From positions 2,728,001-2,792,000 of the forward strand of contig OY762308.1 of assembly GCA_963665555.2 (NCBI GenBank): DNA of 64,000 bases, given 5' to 3'. The translations under genes and the position numbers were made by a program. The notes beneath the pieces were generated by a model. It ran no database searches. It saw only the letters and a program-made list of their open reading frames with translations, and had not been told where the DNA came from. Source of the stretch: CAXXXW01 sp963665555 (GTDB lineage Bacteria; Pseudomonadota; Alphaproteobacteria; Thalassobaculales; Thalassobaculaceae). Shown here in pieces: positions 24,062 through 33,485 of this stretch. The number at the start of each line of letters is the position of its first letter. Positions within the stretch are counted from its first letter, which is position 1.

Positions 24062-24954
24062 ACCGCCGCGAGGCGGGGCGGCGGCGCGAGGGCGGCGCGC
24101 GCCGGGTCGTGGGCGCGGAAACGCCGCAACGCCGCCTCGCGCGAGCGGTTGGCGTAGCAGTACACGCATCCCTGCGGGCAGGTGTCGTAGGCGCCGATGT
24201 CGCGCGCCTCGGCGCAGAGGCAGCCCGGCCGGTTCCCCTTGCGCCGGGCGCGCACCGGCCGGCCGGCGATGTCCGAAAGCCGCGCCGCGTCGATGCAGGC
24301 CGCCGGCTCCAGCGGCGGCGCGAGCAGGCCCGGCTGGGCGCACAGCGTCGCCCGCATCCCGCGCGCGCCGACGATCCCGGCGAGCCGAACGAGCAGGCCG
24401 CGCCTGGCGTCGTCGTCCGGGTCAGTCCAGCCGAAACCGCCGGCCCGCGCCGCGCGGTCGGTGTTGCGCCGGGTCCGGGCGTAGATATGCGCGAAGGAGA
24501 ACACCGCCTCGTCCACCGCGCCCGCGAGGCGCTCCGCGAGCCGGCCCACCCGCTCCTCGTGGAAGGCGGCGGGGGTGAGGTCGGTCGCGATCACGGGATC
24601 GTAGCGCCAGACGACGGCGCGCGGGCCGTGCCGCGCCGCCGCCTCGCCGATTTCGTCCGCCGCGCGCCGCCAGTCCGGCGTGGCGCGCTCCAGCGCGCGC
24701 GGGTAGCCGGTGACGGTGTGCTGCACGACGAAGGGCGTCCCCCGCCGGCGCAGCCGCGCCAGCGCGCCCGCGAAGGGCCCGAGCCGGCGGGTCCAGAACA
24801 CGAAGCCGTCCACCTCGTCCGGGCCGAGCGGAAGGAGCGACCGCTTGCCGTTGTAGGGGTTGACCGTCTCGCAGAACCCGGCGTCCAGCCGGCGCTCGAA
24901 CCAGTCGGCGTAGAGCGCCGGGATGTCGGTGCGGTAGCTGGCCGAGACGATCAT
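23908..24954 (-). CDS. DUF1848 family protein
   Basis: 348-residue protein beginning MIVSASYRTDIPALYADWFERR, with NPYNGKRSLLPLGPDEVDGFVFWTRR, VVQHTVTGYPRALE, VVWRYDPVIATDLTP, and a C-terminal cysteine cluster (CLCAEARDIGAYDTCPQGCVYCYAN), all hallmarks of DUF1848. The cysteine cluster could hold an iron-sulfur or other metal site. Function is unknown. The last roughly 60 residues (from RRFRAHDPARAA on) look unstructured and are encoded opposite grpE; the family normally ends near there, so the tail probably arose by loss of an earlier stop. It splits the hrcA-grpE and dnaK-dnaJ units. Confidence 0.78.
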   Translation of the reverse strand: MIVSASYRTDIPALYADWFERRLDAGFCETVNPYNGKRSLLPLGPDEVDGFVFWTRRLGPFAGALARLRRRGTPFVVQHTVTGYPRALERATPDWRRAADEIGEAAARHGPRAVVWRYDPVIATDLTPAAFHEERVGRLAERLAGAVDEAVFSFAHIYARTRRNTDRAARAGGFGWTDPDDDARRGLLVRLAGIVGARGMRATLCAQPGLLAPPLEPAACIDAARLSDIAGRPVRARRKGNRPGCLCAEARDIGAYDTCPQGCVYCYANRSREAALRRFRAHDPARAALAPPPRLAAVQAGPEDLSPSGGSFPPPSSSPPSGGSAGSGAGGPLATPTMAARSTRSSMA

Positions 24955-25008
24955 CGCCCTCCTCCGGCGCCGTCGCGGCGGGAAAACGCGGCCCGGCCCG
25001 CGCGGCGG

Positions 25009-25038
25009 CTTGCGGCGCCCGATTCGCGCCATTATATA
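25009..25038 (+). promoter_or_regulatory. Candidate RpoH (sigma-32) promoter of dnaK
   Basis: CTTGCG (25009-25014), a 14-nt spacer and CGCCATTATATA, with the -10 core around 25029-25036. This matches the heat-shock layout CTTGAA-N13-17-CCCCATNTA and is the most AT-rich spot between the DUF1848 gene and dnaK. The dnaK start is 86 bp further on. No CIRCE element was seen. Confidence 0.5.
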
Positions 25039-25123
25039 GCCGGGAAGTCGAAATCCCCCGCAACCGGGAACGCCCCAGGCGCTCGCGGGACCGTTCCCGT
25101 CCGCGAAAGCGCGAGAGGACCGC

Positions 25124-27088
<1,965 letters not shown>

Positions 27089-27098
27089 CCGGGCGCGG

Positions 27099-27135
27099 GT
27101 CCGGCCGGGGGCGGGGGCCGCCGGCCGGGCCGGAC
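27099..27135 (+). terminator. Intergenic hairpin between dnaK and dnaJ
   Basis: GTCCGGCC (27099-27106) pairs with GGCCGGAC (27128-27135) around a G-rich loop, with extra GGCCG/CGGCC pairing possible inside. There is no T-run, so it is more likely an attenuator or RNA-stability element lowering dnaJ relative to dnaK than a full terminator. Confidence 0.35.
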
Positions 27136-27166
27136 GAAGCGGCGCGCGGGGAGGCGGCGGCTGTCG

Positions 27167-28309
27167 ATGGCGAAACGGGACTACTACGAAACGCTGGGCG
27201 TCGGGCGGGACGCGGACGAGGACGCGCTGAAATCCGCCTTCCGCAAGCTCGCGATGCGGCACCACCCGGACCGCAACCCCGACGATTCCGCCGCAGAACA
27301 GCGGTTCAAGGAGGTCAACGAGGCCTACGACGTCCTGAAGGACCCGCAGAAACGCGCCGCCTACGACCGTTTCGGCCACGACGCCTTCGAGGGCGGCGCG
27401 GGCGTCGGGCGGCCGGGCGCGGGCGGGTTCGAGGGCTTCGCCGCCGGCGGCTTCTCGGACATTTTCGACGAGATGTTCGGCGAGTTCATGGGCGGGCGGC
27501 GCGGCGGTCCGGGCGGCGCCCGGCGCGGCGCCGACCTGCGCTACGACATGGCGATAACGCTGGAGGAGGCGTTCGCCGGGCGGCGCGCGGAGATCACGGT
27601 TCCCGCCGTCGTCGCGTGCGAGCCGTGCGGCGGCTCCGGCGCGCGCCCCGGCTCCCGGCCCGCGCCCTGCCAGGCGTGCCACGGAAGGGGCCGCGTGCGC
27701 TCGCAGCAGGGTTTCTTCTCCGTCGAGCGGACCTGCGGCGCCTGCGGCGGGTCCGGGCGGACGATCGGCGACCCGTGCCCCTCCTGCGCCGGCGCCGGGC
27801 GGACGCGCCGGGAGAAGTCGCTGTCGGTCGCCATCCCGGCCGGGGTGGAGGACGGCGCGCGCATCCGCCTCGCCGGCGAGGGCGAGGCCGGGATGCGCGG
27901 CGCGCCGGCGGGCGACCTCTACATCTTCCTGTCGATCGAGGAGCACCCGATCTTCAGCCGCGAGGGGCCGGACATCTGGTGCCGCGCGCCCCTGCCGATG
28001 ACGACGGCGGCGCTGGGCGGGCAGATCGAGGTGCCGACGCTGGAGGGCGCGCGGGCGCGCATCTCGATCGCGCCGGGCACGCAGTCGGGCACGCGCTACC
28101 GCCTGCGCGGCAAGGGCATGTCGGTGCTGCGCTCGGCCGCGCGCGGCGACCTCTACGTCGAGGCCGCCGTCGAAACCCCGGTCAACCTGACGCCGCGCCA
28201 GCGGGGGTTGCTGGAGGAGTTCGCCGAGGCCGGCAACGACGACACCAGCCCCGAATCCACCGGCTTCCTCGACCGCGTGAAGGGCATCTGGGAAGATTTG
28301 AAGGACTGA
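27167..28309 (+). CDS. dnaJ: Chaperone DnaJ (Hsp40)
   Basis: 380-residue type I Hsp40 that stimulates DnaK ATPase. J domain with HPD at 33-35 (MRHHPDRNPDD), a Gly/Phe-rich region (GGAGVGRPGAGGFEGF), four CxxCxGxG-type zinc motifs (CEPCGGSG, CQACHGRG, CGACGGSG, CPSCAGAG), then the client-binding domains (PAGVEDGARIRLAGEGEAG, LPMTTAALGGQIEVPTLEG). All zinc cysteines are present. The start follows GGGGAGGCGG. The last 157 bp are overlapped on the other strand by an orphan nucleotidyltransferase gene. Confidence 0.97.
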   Translation: MAKRDYYETLGVGRDADEDALKSAFRKLAMRHHPDRNPDDSAAEQRFKEVNEAYDVLKDPQKRAAYDRFGHDAFEGGAGVGRPGAGGFEGFAAGGFSDIFDEMFGEFMGGRRGGPGGARRGADLRYDMAITLEEAFAGRRAEITVPAVVACEPCGGSGARPGSRPAPCQACHGRGRVRSQQGFFSVERTCGACGGSGRTIGDPCPSCAGAGRTRREKSLSVAIPAGVEDGARIRLAGEGEAGMRGAPAGDLYIFLSIEEHPIFSREGPDIWCRAPLPMTTAALGGQIEVPTLEGARARISIAPGTQSGTRYRLRGKGMSVLRSAARGDLYVEAAVETPVNLTPRQRGLLEEFAEAGNDDTSPESTGFLDRVKGIWEDLKD

Positions 28310-28629
28310 GCGGCGGGTCGCGAGGCATGGACAAGTTCGCGTGTCCGGTCGATGGCCGCCCGCAAATAGGGGTTGTGGACGGCGCGGTCCTCCACGATGT
28401 CGACGGGGCGGCCCAAGGCGGCGCGCAGCGCCCCGGCGAGGCCGAAGAACCGCTCGAACGGCGGCAGGTCGTTGTCGGGATCGAACTCGACGAGGAAATC
28501 GACATCGCTGGTCCGCGGGTCGAAGTCCGCGCCACGCGCCGCCGAGCCGAAGACTTCGAGCCGCGCGACGCCGTACCGAACGCAAAGCCGGGCCAGTTCC
28601 TCCCTCTTCTCGGCGATGGCGGCGTGCAT
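28153..28629 (-). CDS. MNT-type nucleotidyltransferase (MntA-like), extended tail
   Basis: 158-residue protein. The first roughly 103 residues form a minimal nucleotidyltransferase: MHAAIAEKREELARLC, VFGSAARGADFDPRTSDVDFLV with the GSx10DxD active site (about 30-46), and ALGRPVDIVEDRAVHNPYL. In MntA-HepT modules such a protein AMPylates the HepT toxin. No HepT-like gene is adjacent, so it may be an orphan antitoxin. After ELVHAS the frame continues 50 residues antisense to dnaJ with no domain, probably by loss of the original stop. ATG 28629 follows GGAGGTT on the minus strand, a good ribosome-binding site. Confidence 0.7.
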   Translation of the reverse strand: MHAAIAEKREELARLCVRYGVARLEVFGSAARGADFDPRTSDVDFLVEFDPDNDLPPFERFFGLAGALRAALGRPVDIVEDRAVHNPYLRAAIDRTRELVHASRPAAQSFKSSQMPFTRSRKPVDSGLVSSLPASANSSSNPRWRGVRLTGVSTAAST

Positions 28630-28842
28630 GGCGAAACCTCCGGGGCGGCGATCCGCATCCTTCCTCGGCGTTACCGTAACGGCGCTCCCGCCGGAGGTAA
28701 AGGCGTAAACCCGCCGTCGGCGCCGGTCTCCGGGGCGAAGGGAGCGCCGCTCTCCGCCCGTGCGCCAGACTCCCCCTTCCGCGCCCGCGCGGCCGGCTGC
28801 TAGGCTGGCGGCCGGGAACGGAACCTTGCGGGAGGACGGGCG

Positions 28843-29661
28843 ATGGGCGGGGCGGGGACGCGGGTCGGGGTCGCCGGGGTCGGCGGGCGGATGGGGGGGA
28901 TGCTGGTCCGCCAGACGCTGGAAACGCCGGGCGCGGTCCTCGCCGCCGGGTCGGTCCGGCCGGGGAGCGCGGACGAGGGCCGCGATGTCGGCGACATCTC
29001 TGGGCTCGGCGCGCTCGGCGTCGCCGCGACCGGCGATCCGGCGGCGCTGTTCGCCGCCTCGGACGCCGTGATCGACTTCACCCTGCCCGGCGCCGTCGCC
29101 GCCCACGCGGCCGCGGCCGGGGCGGCGGGAACGCCCTGGATCGTCGGAACCACCGGGCTGGACGCGGCGGGCGAGGCGGCGCTCGAACGCGCGGCGCGGA
29201 CGGCCCCGGTCGTCTTCGCGCCGAACATGAGCCTCGGGGTCAACCTGCTGTTCGCGCTGGTCGAACAGGTGGCCCGCGCGCTCGACGAGTCCTTCGACGT
29301 CGAGATCGTCGAGATGCACCACAACCGCAAGATCGACGCGCCGTCGGGCACCGCGCTCGGCCTCGGGCGGGCGGCGGCGCGCGGCCGCGGCGTCGATTTC
29401 GCCGAGGCCGCCGTCCTGTCGCGCGAGGGCCACACGGGCGCGCGGGAGCCGGGCCGGATCGGCTTCGCGGCGCTGCGCGGCGGCGACGTGGTGGGCGACC
29501 ACTCGGTGGTCTTCGCCGGGCCGGGGGAGCGGGTCGAGATCGCCCACCGGGCCGCCGGCCGCCATATCTACGCCGCCGGCGCGGTGCGGGCCGCGCGCTG
29601 GGCGGCCGGCCGCGCGCCCGGCCTCTACGACATGGCGGACGTGCTCGGCCTCAGGGCTTGA
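28843..29661 (+). CDS. dapB: 4-hydroxy-tetrahydrodipicolinate reductase
   Basis: 272-residue enzyme of lysine and diaminopimelate synthesis. NAD(P)-binding motif VAGVGGRMGGMLV (residues 7-19), SDAVIDFTLPGAV, WIVGTTGLDAAGEAAL, and the diagnostic VEMHHNRKIDAPSGTALGLG (about 157-176), followed by GRIGFAALRGGDVVGDHSVVF. All substrate-binding residues are visible. ATG 28843 follows GGGAGGAC. It meets the DUF2244 gene tail to tail with an 11-bp overlap. Confidence 0.97.
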   Translation: MGGAGTRVGVAGVGGRMGGMLVRQTLETPGAVLAAGSVRPGSADEGRDVGDISGLGALGVAATGDPAALFAASDAVIDFTLPGAVAAHAAAAGAAGTPWIVGTTGLDAAGEAALERAARTAPVVFAPNMSLGVNLLFALVEQVARALDESFDVEIVEMHHNRKIDAPSGTALGLGRAAARGRGVDFAEAAVLSREGHTGAREPGRIGFAALRGGDVVGDHSVVFAGPGERVEIAHRAAGRHIYAAGAVRAARWAAGRAPGLYDMADVLGLRA

Positions 29662-30292
29662 TCGACGTGCCGGGCCTCAAGGCTCGACCGGGGCTCGATC
29701 GGGGCTCGACCTCGGCGGGCGCGAGGGCCGGCGCGGTGCGCGTCACCTCCAGCGCCTCCGACAGGGCGTCGGCCAGGCTGGCCTTGTCGGCCGCCGCGAG
29801 GAAACAGCCCAGCTCCAGCGCCGCCCCGCGCGAGCGCAGCAGCAGCCGGGGCCGGCCGAGGCCGGCGGACCGCAGGTCCACGCGGGTCCAGTAGGGCTGC
29901 ATGATGGCGCGCTTCGCGCCGCCCAGCCCGTCGAGGAAGACGACTTCGAGCTCCTCGCGCGTCAGCCTGATCCATTCGGACCGGCGCGTCGCCTTGTAGC
30001 TCCATCGGAGCGTGACATAGACGATCACGATGTCCAGGCCGAAGAACCCGATCACCGGCCAGGCGCCGAGCACGGCGAAGCTCGCGCCGATCGCGGCGCC
30101 GGCGGCGGTCAGCGCCGCCATCACCGCCAGGAACCCGATGGCGGGCAGGGCGCGGTGCGGCGTCAGCACGGCCTCGAAGATCGCCTTCTCTCCCGGCTCC
30201 GCCTCCGCCTCGGGGGCGGACGCGTCGGCGTCGGCGTCGTTCGCGTCGTTGGCGTCGTTCGCGTCGTTCGCGTTTTTGCGGGTCGCGGTCAT
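29651..30292 (-). CDS. DUF2244 membrane protein
   Basis: 213-residue integral membrane protein. An N-terminal low-complexity stretch of repeated Asn-Asp-Ala triplets (about residues 8-25) comes from a 9-bp-type tandem repeat. A two-helix hairpin follows at about 45-100 (LPAIGFLAVMAALTAAGAAI, then VIGFFGLDIVIVYV). The cytosolic DUF2244 part contains WIRLTREELEV and MQPYWTRVDLRSAGLGRPRLLL. It usually lies near cytochrome oxidase or dapB genes in alphaproteobacteria; its function is unknown. It is divergent from nth (79 bp gap). Confidence 0.82.
   Translation of the reverse strand: MTATRKNANDANDANDANDADADASAPEAEAEPGEKAIFEAVLTPHRALPAIGFLAVMAALTAAGAAIGASFAVLGAWPVIGFFGLDIVIVYVTLRWSYKATRRSEWIRLTREELEVVFLDGLGGAKRAIMQPYWTRVDLRSAGLGRPRLLLRSRGAALELGCFLAAADKASLADALSEALEVTRTAPALAPAEVEPRSSPGRALRPGTSIKP
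30234..30285. repeat. Short tandem repeat (GCGTCGTTC-like units)
   Basis: Four to five imperfect 9-bp units of GCGTCGTT(C/G) within the start of the DUF2244 gene, encoding repeated Asn-Asp-Ala. Units can be gained or lost without shifting frame. Confidence 0.6.
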
Positions 30293-30371
30293 GCGCCGGG
30301 TATAGAGGCGCCGGGGCCGGCGGTAAAGCCCGCCGCTTCCCCTCCCCCGCGCCGCGCGCTAGGGTGCGGCC

Positions 30372-31019
30372 ATGGCCCGGAAGATGAGGACAGCCGACAT
30401 CGAGGCGTTCTACGCCCGGCTCGCCGCCGCGAACCCGGAGCCGCGGGGCGAGCTGGACCACACGAACGTGTACACGCTGCTGGTCGCGGTGGTGCTGTCC
30501 GCCCAGGCGACCGACGCCGGCGTCAACAAGGCGACCGCCGGGCTGTTCCGCGCGGCCGACACGCCGGAGAAAATGCTGGCGCTCGGCGAGGACGGCGTGC
30601 GGGCGCATATCCGCACCATCGGCCTGTTCAACGCCAAGGCCAAAAACGTGGTCGCGCTCTCCGGAATCCTGGTCCGCGAGCACGGGAGCGAGGTGCCGCG
30701 GGACCGCGCGGCGCTGGAGGCGCTGCCCGGCGTCGGCCGCAAGACGGCGAACGTGGTGCTCAACATGGCCTTCGGGGAGCCGACGATCGCGGTCGACACG
30801 CATATCTTCCGGGTCGCCAACCGCACCGGCCTCGCGCCCGGCAAGACGCCGCTCGCCGTCGAGCGCGCGCTGGAGCGCCGGACGCCAAGGCCGCGCAGGC
30901 TCCACGCCCACCACTGGCTGATCCTGCACGGCCGCTATGTGTGCAAGGCGCGCAAGCCCGACTGCCCGTCCTGCCGCGTCGCCGACCTCTGCGGCTTCGA
31001 GGCGAAGACCGCCGCCTGA
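30372..31019 (+). CDS. nth: Endonuclease III
   Basis: 215-residue bifunctional DNA glycosylase/AP lyase that removes oxidised pyrimidines. Helix-hairpin-helix LPGVGRKTANVVL carries the catalytic lysine; AVDTHIFRVANR carries the catalytic aspartate. The four iron-sulfur cysteines are in CKARKPDCPSCRVADLC near the end. The N-terminal part (TLLVAVVLSAQATDAGVNKATAGLF) is standard. Length is normal. It is divergent from the DUF2244 gene and convergent with a lipoprotein gene 27 bp away. Confidence 0.97.
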   Translation: MARKMRTADIEAFYARLAAANPEPRGELDHTNVYTLLVAVVLSAQATDAGVNKATAGLFRAADTPEKMLALGEDGVRAHIRTIGLFNAKAKNVVALSGILVREHGSEVPRDRAALEALPGVGRKTANVVLNMAFGEPTIAVDTHIFRVANRTGLAPGKTPLAVERALERRTPRPRRLHAHHWLILHGRYVCKARKPDCPSCRVADLCGFEAKTAA

Positions 31020-31046
31020 CCCCGCGCCGCCCCCGCCCGCCGGCGG

Positions 31047-31520
31047 TCAGCCCGCGCGCGCCGCCCCGGCCGGCCCGCGCCGCAACAGCGCGGCGAAACA
31101 CTCCGCGACCGAAACCGGGCCGAGCGAGAGCGTGCGCGCGGCGTACCAGGTCACGCGCGGGCCGGCCTCGCCGTCGTAGAGGTAGAGGTCGAGCACGCAG
31201 TCCGGCGCGCGGTACTGCCAGACCCGCGCCTCCGCCTCGCGGCGCACGAAGGCGGGCGGGCCGAGGATGTCGGACACCGCGCCGCCCGGCAGGTTCAGCA
31301 GCCTTTCGGGATCGAGTTCCGCGCGCGAGAAGGTCCGCGCCGGCGGGGCCGCCCCTTCGGGCGCCGCCGTCCGCCCCGGCGCGGGCGCGCCGGCCGCCGT
31401 TTCGGTTTCCGCGCTTTCCGTCCCGTCGAGGAAATCGAGCAGGCCGCTCCCGTCGCAGGCGGCCGCCGTCAGCGCGAGGACGGCGGCGAGGACCGTCGGC
31501 GCGCGCGGCCGCCGCCTCAC
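31047..31520 (-). CDS. Putative lipoprotein
   Basis: 157-residue protein with an N-terminal lipoprotein signal: RRRPRAPTVLAAVLALTAAAC, where LTAAAC is a good lipobox. Then a Pro/Ala-rich linker (to about residue 65) and a compact domain including LDPERLLNLPGGAVSDILG, VWQYRAPDCVLDLYLYDGE and VAECFAALL. A mature C-terminal domain of this form is found in uncharacterised alphaproteobacterial lipoproteins. Start is a GTG overlapping the bactofilin stop (GTGA), so the two are co-translated. Function unknown; it may help bactofilin at the cell envelope. Confidence 0.72.
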   Translation of the reverse strand: MRRRPRAPTVLAAVLALTAAACDGSGLLDFLDGTESAETETAAGAPAPGRTAAPEGAAPPARTFSRAELDPERLLNLPGGAVSDILGPPAFVRREAEARVWQYRAPDCVLDLYLYDGEAGPRVTWYAARTLSLGPVSVAECFAALLRRGPAGAARAG

Positions 31521-32068
31521 GGCGCGGCGTCCGGCTCCGGGCCGGCGTCGTCGCGCAGGATGCCGACCTGGCCCTCGATCTCGCCGCCGAGTTCGACCTC
31601 GATCCGCCGGCTCCGCACCGCGCCCCTGACGCGGCCGGTGGGCCGGACGACGAGCTTCTCGCGCGCGACCAGTTCGCCCTCGAAAACGCCGGCGATCACC
31701 GCCTCGTCGATGACGATGCTGCCGCGGAAGGCGCCCGACTCGGCCACTTCGAGCAGCCGGCTGTCCTCCAGCGTGGCCTCGACCCGGCCCTCGACGATCA
31801 GCGTGTCGCAATGGGCGATCCCGCCGTTCAGGGAAATATCCCGCCCGACGACCAGCTTGTTGGCGTTGGCGTCGGCCCCGGGCCCGCGGCGCGCGGCGGC
31901 GGCGCGGCGCGCGGCGCCCGCCATGTCGATCGGCCCGCGGGGAAGCTCCGGCGCCGGTCCGGGGTTCGGCGCGGGGCCGCCGCCCGGCGGGAGCGGATCG
32001 CCCATGCGCGGTTCCGCCGCCCCCGGTTCGGGCGCGGAGGGCTTTCGGAGAAACGGCGCCATGCTCAT
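31517..32068 (-). CDS. Bactofilin family cytoskeletal protein
   Basis: 183-residue polymer-forming protein. A disordered Pro/Gly/Ala N-terminal tail (about 80 residues) leads to the right-handed beta-helix core: LVVGRDISLNGGIAHCDTLI, VEGRVEATLEDSRLLEVAES, FRGSIVIDEAVIAGVFEGEL, LVVRPTGRVRGAVRSRRIEV. Bactofilins form filaments on the membrane that organise cell-wall enzymes, stalks or polar sites. A second ATG 6 bp later (MAPFLRK) is an alternative start. The next gene, a lipoprotein, overlaps its stop. Confidence 0.9.
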   Translation of the reverse strand: MSMAPFLRKPSAPEPGAAEPRMGDPLPPGGGPAPNPGPAPELPRGPIDMAGAARRAAAARRGPGADANANKLVVGRDISLNGGIAHCDTLIVEGRVEATLEDSRLLEVAESGAFRGSIVIDEAVIAGVFEGELVAREKLVVRPTGRVRGAVRSRRIEVELGGEIEGQVGILRDDAGPEPDAAP

Positions 32069-32133
32069 CGGACCCCCGCCCGCCGGACCGGATAAGGGGC
32101 CGGATTCCGGCCCGATCCGCGAATCGGAAGGTA

Positions 32134-32814
32134 TCACGGCCCGGCTTCGGCCCGCAACCTTTGGAACACATGCACGATGAACGCGCTCGCGATCACCGGC
32201 GCCGCGAGGTTCAGGATCGGGACCGTCGTGAGCACGGTAATGGCCACGCCCGCCAGGAACACCGTCCCGCGCCGCGACTTGCGCAGGTCGCGGACGGCCT
32301 GGCGGTCGAGGTGGCGCCCCGCCGCCGCCTCGAAGAACTCCCGGCCGAAGACATAACCGTTCGCGAGGTAGAACAGCACCGCACTCAACCCCGGCACGAC
32401 CAGCGCCAGCAGGTAGACGGGCAGCAGCACGATGTTTATCGCGAGCGTCACGCCCAGCAGCGGCAGGGCGGAGGCCAGCGTCTCGCCGATCCCGCGCCGC
32501 CGGGCCGGCGGCAGGCCGGGGTAGTGGCGCGCCTCCACGGCGTCCGCCACCGAATCGAAGAAGAAGCCGGCGATCAGCATCGCCGTGGAGGGGTAGAACA
32601 GGAAGGCCAGCGCCGCCACCGCCGCCGCGCCGGTCCAGGCCAGCGCGCCGCCGAGGAAGCCGTCGCCCAGGATCGACAACTCGAAGATCAGCATCCAGGC
32701 GAGCACGGCCGCGGCGAGGATCGCCAGCACCGCGCCGACGACGCTGAGCGCCACCGCCCTCACGAGCGGCGGTTCCGGCAATTGGGCGAACGCCCTGGCG
32801 AGCGCGGAGAACAT
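32134..32814 (-). CDS. EI24 domain / CysZ-like membrane protein
   Basis: 226-residue membrane protein with about five hydrophobic segments: AVALSVVGAVLAILAAAVLAW, WTGAAAVAALAFLFYPSTAM, a region near LASALPLLGVTLAINIVLLP, LALVVPGLSAVLFYLANGYVF and FLAGVAITVLTTVPILNLAA. The pattern YLANGYVFGREFFEAAAGRH is typical of the EI24/CysZ family. Some relatives import sulfate, but many have no known role, so the sulfate function is not assigned. It is in the same orientation as the bactofilin and lipoprotein genes, 65 bp upstream of bactofilin. Confidence 0.82.
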   Translation of the reverse strand: MFSALARAFAQLPEPPLVRAVALSVVGAVLAILAAAVLAWMLIFELSILGDGFLGGALAWTGAAAVAALAFLFYPSTAMLIAGFFFDSVADAVEARHYPGLPPARRRGIGETLASALPLLGVTLAINIVLLPVYLLALVVPGLSAVLFYLANGYVFGREFFEAAAGRHLDRQAVRDLRKSRRGTVFLAGVAITVLTTVPILNLAAPVIASAFIVHVFQRLRAEAGP

Positions 32815-32908
32815 CGCGCCTGTCCCCGATCCGTGGAGCCGCGCCGCCGCAATACCCCCGTTCCGCCCCGCCGCGCAAGCGCCCGCGCGCGCCGCGACAG
32901 CCGCGCGC

Positions 32909-33355
32909 TCAGGGCTGCAGGTAGCGCCCGGCGGCGAGCGCGATGGCGGCCAGCGCCGCGAGGGCGGCGATCGTCCGGTTCAGGACCCATATCTTGACGT
33001 CCTTGATCTCGCCCCGGACATTCTCGATTTCGCCCTTGAGTTCGCTCCGGACCAGCTCGACCTCGCCGCGGACACTCTCGATCTCGCCCTTGAGCTCGCT
33101 CCGGACCAGTTCGACCTCGCCGCGGACATCCTTGATTTCGCCATGGAGGGTGGCGAAGCCCGCCCTCATTTCGCCGGCCAGTTCCTCCATCCGCTGGGCG
33201 AGCTCCTCGACCCGCGCGGCGACGGGTTTGATCGCGCGCTCGATCTTGAGGTCGGTTTCGAGGCTCCGGATCCTCTCCCGCAGGTCTTCCTCCGACAGGC
33301 GGTCGAGGCCCGGCGTTTCCGTGTCCCGGCGTTCCAAACCGCTTTCCTCGTCCAT
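32909..33355 (-). CDS. Coiled-coil protein with C-terminal membrane anchor
   Basis: 148-residue protein. Residues 1-45 contain an Arg/Glu-rich stretch (RLSEEDLRERIRSLETDLKI). A long coiled coil follows (EELAQRMEELAGEMRAGFAT) with an 18-residue unit VRGEVELVRSELKGEIES present twice plus part of a third. A single C-terminal hydrophobic helix, ALAALAAIALAAG, would anchor it. No enzyme domain is seen. The layout resembles DUF1640-type membrane coiled-coil proteins. ATG 33355 is the first start after a stop-free but low-quality upstream frame. Function unknown. Confidence 0.65.
   Translation of the reverse strand: MDEESGLERRDTETPGLDRLSEEDLRERIRSLETDLKIERAIKPVAARVEELAQRMEELAGEMRAGFATLHGEIKDVRGEVELVRSELKGEIESVRGEVELVRSELKGEIENVRGEIKDVKIWVLNRTIAALAALAAIALAAGRYLQP
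33017..33124. repeat. 54-bp tandem repeat, two units
   Basis: Units at 33017-33070 and 33071-33124 differ at few positions, and a partial third unit starts at 33125. Each encodes 18 residues of coiled coil in the minus-strand gene at 32909-33355, so copy-number change keeps the frame. Confidence 0.85.
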
Positions 33356-33485
33356 ACCGGCGATCCCCGCGTCCGCGCGCCCGTCCGGGAACGGTACGCC
33401 CGGGGCGCGCCGTCCGCAACTTCCATTTCCGGTAGCATGTTCCCGCGCGGCGCGCAATACCGCCGCGCATCCGGGCGCCGCCGCG

